A DNA stretch of 5,013 nucleotides, taken from assembly GCA_026785865.1 (NCBI GenBank), contig JAJAZG010000466.1, positions 1-5,013 of the forward strand. Direction: 5' to 3'. Below are positions 1-3,203 of this stretch, in pieces; the stretch's first letter is position 1; each line of letters opens with the position of its first letter. Source of the stretch: Pseudanabaena sp. CAN_BIN31 (GTDB lineage Bacteria > Cyanobacteriota > Cyanobacteriia > Pseudanabaenales > Pseudanabaenaceae). Made by a program: the position numbers and the translations under genes. The notes beneath the pieces are model-generated. The model saw nothing but the letters and a program-made list of their open reading frames with translations. It had not been told where the DNA came from and made no database searches.

Positions 1-23
1 CGCAGCGTGCGCCACAGCTTTTT
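1..23. repeat. R1 repeat, copy 1 (partial, cut by window edge)
   Basis: Bases 1-22 are identical to 3122-3143, which form the loop and right arm of the complete R1 hairpin downstream of the second UPF0016 gene. The left arm of this copy would lie before the window. The arm ends in a T run (19-23), so it could act as a terminator for a gene upstream of the window. The sequence after it (GGTTTTGTTATGCC) loosely resembles the downstream flank of copy 2 (GGTTTTATTGCC), so the repeated unit may extend some 15 bases further. No coding sequence is visible in 1-213. Confidence 0.75.
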
Positions 24-71
24 GGGTTTTGTTATGCCTACTCCCTTCGCAGTATAGAAACAGACATTATA

Positions 72-138
72 AACCAAGAATTAGCGTTGCGGCGCTCCGC
101 GACGTCTAATCTTTCACTGGGAAGCGAGTATCTACTTA
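72..138. repeat. R2 repeat, copy 1: hairpin plus conserved 3' flank
   Basis: This copy matches 2202-2275. It contains an imperfect hairpin: 80-92 pairs with 97-110, with a 4-nt loop, one bulged T at 105 and one G-T pair. The hairpin is followed by a flank that is not part of the stem. Block 102-138 matches 2239-2275 with only two differences (125 and 131). The upper stem is shorter than in copy 2, as if the inner part had been deleted. It lies between the R1 fragment and gmk. The remaining bases to the gmk start (139-213) hold no feature that I can support beyond a possible AGGA at 198-201. Confidence 0.8.
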
Positions 139-213
139 AGCGAGAATTTTCAAATTGATTTGCGCCTTAATAAAGCCCAAACCCCTACCAATTTTATAGG
201 AATTTAAGAAACG

Positions 214-771
214 GTGAGCGCAGGTAAGTTAATTGTTGTCACAGGACCAAGTGGAGTCGGGAAAGGCACTCTATTACAGAAATTACTGGAGCGCTATCCC
301 GATCGCCTGATTTTTTCGATCTCGGCAACCACGCGATCGCCCCGAACAGGTGAAGAACATGGTCGAGAATATTTCTTTTGGGATCGCGCTGAATTTGAAC
401 AGAAACGCGATGCAGGCGAGTTTCTCGAATCGGCAGAATATGCAGGAAATCTCTACGGCACGCCGCGTCAACCAATTGATCAGGCGATCGCTTTGGGGAA
501 AATTGTCATATTAGAAATCGAACTGGAAGGGGCGCGACAAGTGGCGCAATCTTTTCCCGATGCCCAGCGAATTTTTATTGCTCCACCTTCAATGGAAATT
601 TTGGAAAGCCGTTTGCGCGATCGCAGCACTGATAGCGAAGCACAAATTACGAAACGGTTACACCATGCCAAACTAGAAATAGCCGCCGCAAACGAATTTA
701 ACATCACAATTATCAATGACGATCTAGCAATAGCCTTGCAACAACTGGAAAAAGCGCTGTTTCACGACTAG
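214..771 (+). CDS. gmk: guanylate kinase
   Basis: The product phosphorylates GMP (and dGMP) to GDP with ATP in the cytoplasm, a step in guanine nucleotide salvage and supply. The 185-residue protein has the usual bacterial length and architecture. A P-loop GPSGVGKGT lies at residues 11-19. The GMP-binding region SATTRSPRTGEEHGREYFF starts at residue 37, with R41, R44 and Y53. E72 and the NLYGTP segment (Y81) follow. The lid RDRSTDSEAQITKRL lies at 135-149. One variation is LEIELEGARQV near residue 100, where many bacterial enzymes have LEIDxQGA; I believe the E form is common in cyanobacteria. The GTG start is well supported because the same frame has a stop (TAA) at 205-207, leaving only ACG and GTG as possible starts, and the protein then begins just before the P-loop strand. 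The ribosome site is weak (AGGA at 198-201, 12 nt away). No partner gene is adjacent, and repeats flank the gene on both sides. Confidence 0.97.
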   Translation: MSAGKLIVVTGPSGVGKGTLLQKLLERYPDRLIFSISATTRSPRTGEEHGREYFFWDRAEFEQKRDAGEFLESAEYAGNLYGTPRQPIDQAIALGKIVILEIELEGARQVAQSFPDAQRIFIAPPSMEILESRLRDRSTDSEAQITKRLHHAKLEIAAANEFNITIINDDLAIALQQLEKALFHD

Positions 772-776
772 AATAT

Positions 777-798
777 CTGTGCTGGTGTTACAGCACAG
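777..798 (+). terminator. possible hairpin after gmk (no U tract)
   Basis: CTGTGCTG (777-784) and CAGCACAG (791-798) form a perfect 8-bp stem with a 6-nt loop, starting 5 nt after the gmk stop codon. No T run follows, so it is not a classical intrinsic terminator. It could be a 3'-end stabilising hairpin or an extension of the R3 repeat, whose first bases (796-798) it overlaps. The second R3 copy has no equivalent stem. Confidence 0.3.
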
Positions 799-852
799 CT
801 TGTAAAAATAAGTTACTCACAATTAACAAGGGGCTTAAGCCCCTTGCCTGTT
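796..852. repeat. R3 repeat, copy 1: two-block element with 20-bp palindrome
   Basis: The left block CAGCTTGTAAAAATAAGTTA (796-815) is identical to 2716-2735. After 9 variable bases comes a 28-base right block (825-852) matching 2744-2771 at 27 of 28 positions. Inside the right block, CAAGGGGCTTAAGCCCCTTG (827-846) is a perfect palindrome able to form a strong hairpin. The element fills most of the gap between gmk and the S13 peptidase gene. A TTG codon at 844-846, which could be read as the peptidase start, lies inside the palindrome. Confidence 0.85.
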
Positions 853-894
853 GAAGTTGTATCAGCTCATATATTTTTAGTTTGGTTTTTTCTC

Positions 895-2202
895 ATGACA
901 ATGTGGAGTCTAGTTGGCGCTTTGCTGTTATCAGTCTCGACCCAAGCCCTTGATGGTCGTGAGGTCGCCACAGTGCCGCGAACGGTGATGAGCTATGCTA
1001 CCCGTCCTGTTTTAGCGCCAGAAGCGATCGCTCCCGATCCCGTGGCTAAGCAGGCGATTGCCACAATGCTAAGTGAACTCAGTCAAGCAGGGCTAAGCGA
1101 TCCCAATCAAGGTGTTTGGATTCAGTCCCATGATGGGGCGATCGCCTCAGGTAATTTATCGAGTCGCCCATTGCCAGCAGCCTCACTTACCAAAATTGTC
1201 ACCACTTTGGCAGCTTTGCAAACATGGGGATCGAACTATCGCTTTATTACGAATATCAGTAACACAGGCAATCTCACGGGTGACAACCTCAATGGCGATC
1301 TAATTATTGAGGGGAATGGCGATCCGTTTTTTGTGTGGGAAGAGGCGATCGCCCTTGGCAATAAACTCAATCAGCTAGGGATTAAGCGCGTTCAAGGCAA
1401 CCTGATCGTTACAGGCAAATTTGCGATGAACTTCGAGACTAATCCACAAGAAGCCGCTAACTCGTTGCGCCTAGCCTTTGATAGCAGCCGATGGCAGGGT
1501 GAAGTTGCCGATCAATTTGCAACGATGCCTGTGGGAACGCCCAAACCACAACTGGTAATTCTTGGCAATGTGCGGACTGTGCCAAATCTTGCCGTAGCAA
1601 ATGTTTCTACTAGAAAATTATTAATTCGTCATGCGTCATTACCGCTTTGGCAGATCCTTAAGCGCATGAATACCTTTAGTAATAATGAGATGTCGGAGAT
1701 GCTAGCTTGGCAACTGGGCGGCGGCAGACAAGTGGCGGCGATCGCAGCTAAAGCCACAGATATTCCGCTTTCAGAAATAAAATTAATTAATGGTTCAGGG
1801 TTGGGGCAAGCCAATCAAATTTCTCCTCGCGCCACTGTCGCAATTCTGATGGCAGTACATAATCGCGCTCAGGTGGAGGGCTTAACCCTAGCCGATCTTT
1901 TCCCAATCAGTGATTGCAACTGCGGCACGATCGAGGATCGAAAAATGCCGAAAGGGGCGATCGTCAAAACTGGCACTCTCTCCGATGTCAGTGCTTTAGC
2001 AGGAGTTGTCCAAACGGAACAGCATGGTGTAATTTGGTTCGCGATCATCAATCGTGGTGATGGCAATATCGAGGCCTTTCACCGATCGCAAGATCGCGTA
2101 TTACAAAATCTAGTCGCGAAATGGGGTTTGTCCAAGTCACCGATCGCGAGTTTTGCAGAAACACCTTGGCGAGATAGCGATCGCAATGAAATTGTGAAGT
2201 GA
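895..2202 (+). CDS. dacB: D-alanyl-D-alanine carboxypeptidase/endopeptidase (PBP4 type, peptidase S13)
   Basis: This is a low-molecular-mass penicillin-binding protein that trims terminal D-Ala from peptidoglycan stem peptides and/or cuts D-Ala cross-links in the periplasm. With the ATG at 895 it has 435 residues. All three active-site motifs are present: S97-L-T-K100 (nucleophile serine in PAASLTKIVTTLAAL), S262-N-N264 (TFSNNEMSE) and K358-T-G (AIVKTGTLSDVSALAG). LINGSGL and the MPVGTPKPQL stretch also fit the S13 family. The spacing between the SxxK and SxN motifs is about 165 residues, shorter than I recall for E. coli PBP4 (about 240), which suggests a reduced inserted domain. The N-terminus MTMWSLVGALLLSVSTQA looks like a signal peptide, although it has no positive charge before the hydrophobic core. 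The frame is open up to a TTG at 844, giving 17 extra residues (VEVVSAHIFLVWFFL), but that codon lies inside the R3 palindrome, so ATG 895 (or 901) is preferred. No clear Shine-Dalgarno is seen. The stop codon abuts R2 copy 2. Confidence 0.9.
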   Translation: MTMWSLVGALLLSVSTQALDGREVATVPRTVMSYATRPVLAPEAIAPDPVAKQAIATMLSELSQAGLSDPNQGVWIQSHDGAIASGNLSSRPLPAASLTKIVTTLAALQTWGSNYRFITNISNTGNLTGDNLNGDLIIEGNGDPFFVWEEAIALGNKLNQLGIKRVQGNLIVTGKFAMNFETNPQEAANSLRLAFDSSRWQGEVADQFATMPVGTPKPQLVILGNVRTVPNLAVANVSTRKLLIRHASLPLWQILKRMNTFSNNEMSEMLAWQLGGGRQVAAIAAKATDIPLSEIKLINGSGLGQANQISPRATVAILMAVHNRAQVEGLTLADLFPISDCNCGTIEDRKMPKGAIVKTGTLSDVSALAGVVQTEQHGVIWFAIINRGDGNIEAFHRSQDRVLQNLVAKWGLSKSPIASFAETPWRDSDRNEIVK

Positions 2203-2275
2203 ACCAAAAGATTAGACGTTGCGGCGCGGAGAGCCGCAACGTCTAATCTTTCACTGGGAAGAGAGTAGCTACTTA
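2202..2275. repeat. R2 repeat, copy 2: long perfect hairpin plus conserved flank
   Basis: A 19-bp perfect stem (2207-2225 with 2233-2251; loop GCGGAGA) starts within 5 nt of the peptidase stop codon and is followed by a flank conserved with copy 1 (2239-2275 against 102-138). The flank contains a small palindrome, AGTAGCTACT (2264-2273), represented as AGTA-TC-TACT in copy 1. AACCAAAA at 2202-2209 is inverted as TTTTGGTT at 2280-2287, so the full element could be about 86 bp with 8-bp terminal inverted repeats, though copy 1 keeps only the left one. The stem could also act as a 3'-end stabiliser or terminator for the peptidase mRNA. Confidence 0.85.
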
Positions 2276-2300
2276 CATTTTTTGGTTTATAGTTTAGACT

Positions 2301-2322
2301 ATGAAAAGATTATGAAAAGATT
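2301..2322 (+). repeat. 11-bp tandem duplication ATGAAAAGATT x2
   Basis: ATGAAAAGATT occurs at 2301-2311 and again at 2312-2322, a perfect direct tandem duplication immediately upstream of the first UPF0016 gene. Each unit starts with an ATG, and together they create the short leader ORFs described separately. Confidence 0.9.
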
Positions 2323-2341
2323 GAATAGCGTTCATAAATGA
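2301..2341 (+). other. two candidate leader mini-ORFs chained by ATGA overlaps
   Basis: ATG at 2301 opens a four-codon ORF (MKRL) whose TGA (2313-2315) overlaps the ATG at 2312. That second ATG opens a nine-codon ORF (MKRLNSVHK) whose TGA (2339-2341) overlaps the ATG at 2338 of the UPF0016 gene. Both junctions are therefore ATGA start/stop overlaps, the usual geometry for translational coupling. No strong ribosome site precedes either, and the arrangement could be a by-product of the 11-bp duplication, so functional status is unproven. Confidence 0.3.
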
Positions 2342-2703
2342 TGTCTGTAAATCCTGAACCGAAAACCCAGAAGCTTGAACAAGCCCAAGTACAAACGACA
2401 TTACCAGTAAAAGCTCAGACAAAGTCTGAGCATTGGCAAATTGTCATCACCACTTTTATCACCGTATTTCTTGCTGAGCTTGGCGACAAAACTCAGCTAA
2501 GTGTCTTGATGATTTCCGCACAATCACATCAGCCTTGGATTGTATTTGCAGGAGCCGCGATCGCCTTAGTCTCAACGAGCTTATTAGGCGTAATCGCAGG
2601 TAAATGGCTAGCCAAGACCTTCTCACCAAGTTTGTTAAACACTTTAGCTGGTTTAAGTTTTCTGATTTTGTCGCTTAGCCTCCTGTGGGAAGCGATCATT
2701 TAA
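2338..2703 (+). CDS. half-size UPF0016 (Gdt1/TMEM165 family) membrane protein, first of a pair
   Basis: This is a predicted subunit of a cation exchanger. Members of UPF0016 transport Mn2+/Ca2+ in exchange for protons, and in cyanobacteria they serve manganese homeostasis. The 121-residue protein has a hydrophilic, Lys/Gln-rich N-terminal tail (1-31) and three hydrophobic segments (about 33-47, 67-90 and 100-118). The family signature E-L-G-D-K-T lies at 47-52, at the end of the first segment. Full-length family members carry two such modules (about 200 residues). This one has a single module and is followed 94 bp later by a second gene with the other, so the two probably form a heteromer. 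The charge pattern (positive tail and second loop, neutral C-terminus) suggests N-in/C-out. Such pairs have, as I recall, been named hemi manganese exchangers in Synechocystis; I assign no symbol. ATG at 2338 or the adjacent ATG at 2341 could be the start. Confidence 0.88.
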   Translation: MMSVNPEPKTQKLEQAQVQTTLPVKAQTKSEHWQIVITTFITVFLAELGDKTQLSVLMISAQSHQPWIVFAGAAIALVSTSLLGVIAGKWLAKTFSPSLLNTLAGLSFLILSLSLLWEAII

Positions 2704-2715
2704 GCATCCGTTAGG

Positions 2716-2771
2716 CAGCTTGTAAAAATAAGTTAATAGCCTGAACAAGGGGCTTAACCCCCTTGCCTGTT
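2716..2771. repeat. R3 repeat, copy 2, between the two UPF0016 genes
   Basis: The left block 2716-2735 is identical to 796-815. The right block 2744-2771 matches 825-852 except at 2758 (C for G), and the 8 bases between are unrelated to those of copy 1. The base change shortens the hairpin to 7 bp (CAAGGGG with CCCCTTG, 6-nt loop). It lies between the UPF0016a stop and the ribosome site of UPF0016b, so it would be transcribed if the pair is one operon and could partly terminate or process the message there. Confidence 0.85.
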
Positions 2772-2786
2772 CAAAAAGATTAAAAA

Positions 2787-2791
2787 AAGGA
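2787..2791 (+). promoter_or_regulatory. ribosome binding site of the second UPF0016 gene
   Basis: AAGGA lies 6 nt before the ATG at 2798, in an A-rich stretch. It is the only convincing Shine-Dalgarno in the window and fixes the start of the downstream gene. Confidence 0.7.
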
Positions 2792-2797
2792 TTAAGT

Positions 2798-3079
2798 ATG
2801 GACTGGCAACTATTATTTCTCAGCTTTGGTACCATTTTTTTGTCAGAGTTGGGCGACAAAAGCCAACTAGCAACTCTTAGTTTAAGTGGTAGCTCTACAG
2901 CTCCAAAATTTGTTTTTATCGGCTCAGCCGCCGCCCTATTAGTCGCCAGTTCGATTGGGGTATTTCTTGGAGACAGCATCTCCGTACTTTTGCCAACAAG
3001 ATTATTAAAGGCGATCGCCTCAGCCTTGTTCGCCATTATGGCAATGCGTCTACTTATGCCTGAGTCCAGCAAGAGCTAA
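2798..3079 (+). CDS. half-size UPF0016 (Gdt1/TMEM165 family) membrane protein, second of a pair
   Basis: This is the predicted partner subunit of the protein encoded just upstream. The 93-residue product begins almost directly with its first hydrophobic segment (3-16), followed by the signature E17-L-G-D-K21-S-Q, a second segment (about 36-57) and a third (about 68-86), ending in a short polar tail. The conserved acidic motif in each half is expected to contribute to one cation pathway when two modules pack in antiparallel fashion. It differs from its neighbour in lacking the N-terminal extension and in having a basic C-terminus. Its charge distribution does not settle the topology. It is most likely co-transcribed with the upstream gene (94-bp gap containing R3 copy 2). 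Manganese is the likely substrate from family knowledge; the sequence alone does not show metal choice or transport direction. Confidence 0.88.
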   Translation: MDWQLLFLSFGTIFLSELGDKSQLATLSLSGSSTAPKFVFIGSAAALLVASSIGVFLGDSISVLLPTRLLKAIASALFAIMAMRLLMPESSKS

Positions 3080-3104
3080 GCCACTAGAACTTCGTAAAAA
3101 TCTT

Positions 3105-3143
3105 AAAAGCTGTGGTGCACGCGCAGCGTGCGCCACAGCTTTT
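3105..3143. repeat. R1 repeat, copy 2: terminator-like hairpin
   Basis: AAAAGCTGTGGTGCAC (3105-3120) pairs with 3128-3143 over 16 bp with one G-T pair and a 7-nt loop GCGCAGC. The A run on the left and T run on the right give it the form of a bidirectional intrinsic terminator, well placed 25 nt after the UPF0016b stop and before dnaE. Its right half is repeated exactly at 1-22. Confidence 0.85.
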
Positions 3144-3168
3144 GAGATTCTGGTTTTATTGCCGTGTT

Positions 3169-3186
3169 AATCTAGATGTCTAGATT
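3169..3186. promoter_or_regulatory. operator-like inverted repeat upstream of dnaE
   Basis: AATCTAGA-TG-TCTAGATT is a perfect 8-bp inverted repeat with a 2-nt centre, ending 17 nt before the dnaE ATG. The centre is too short for a stable RNA hairpin, so a dimeric DNA-binding protein site is the more natural reading. A TTGCCG (3159-3164) 16 bp before TAGATT (3181-3186) could be a weak promoter overlapping it. No regulator can be named. Confidence 0.35.
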
Positions 3187-3203
3187 TGACTTTTGAGATC
3201 GCC

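Noticed and set aside
139..213. Promoter for gmk
   Set aside because: TAATAA and TATAGG hexamers are present, but none has a convincing -35 partner at 16-18 bp.
2255..2275. GGGAAGAGAGTAGC resembles the GGGGAGTAGC loop of the manganese-sensing yybP-ykoY riboswitch, upstream of a UPF0016 gene
   Set aside because: The same bases occur in the R2 copy before gmk, the other conserved loop of the riboswitch is not found, and the element belongs to the repeat.
72..2771. CRISPR-like array
   Set aside because: The repeats are of three different families, dispersed between genes at irregular distances, with no regular repeat-spacer unit and no cas genes.
2653..3072. Open frame of 139 codons on the minus strand across the two UPF0016 genes
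   Set aside because: It is antisense to the real genes, has no recognisable domain or ribosome site, and crosses an R3 repeat. It is explained as a shadow of the plus-strand coding sequence.
3092..3104. CGTAAAAATCTTA resembles the TTGTAAAAATAAGTTA block of R3
   Set aside because: The match is short and A-rich, lacks the palindromic right block, and can be chance.
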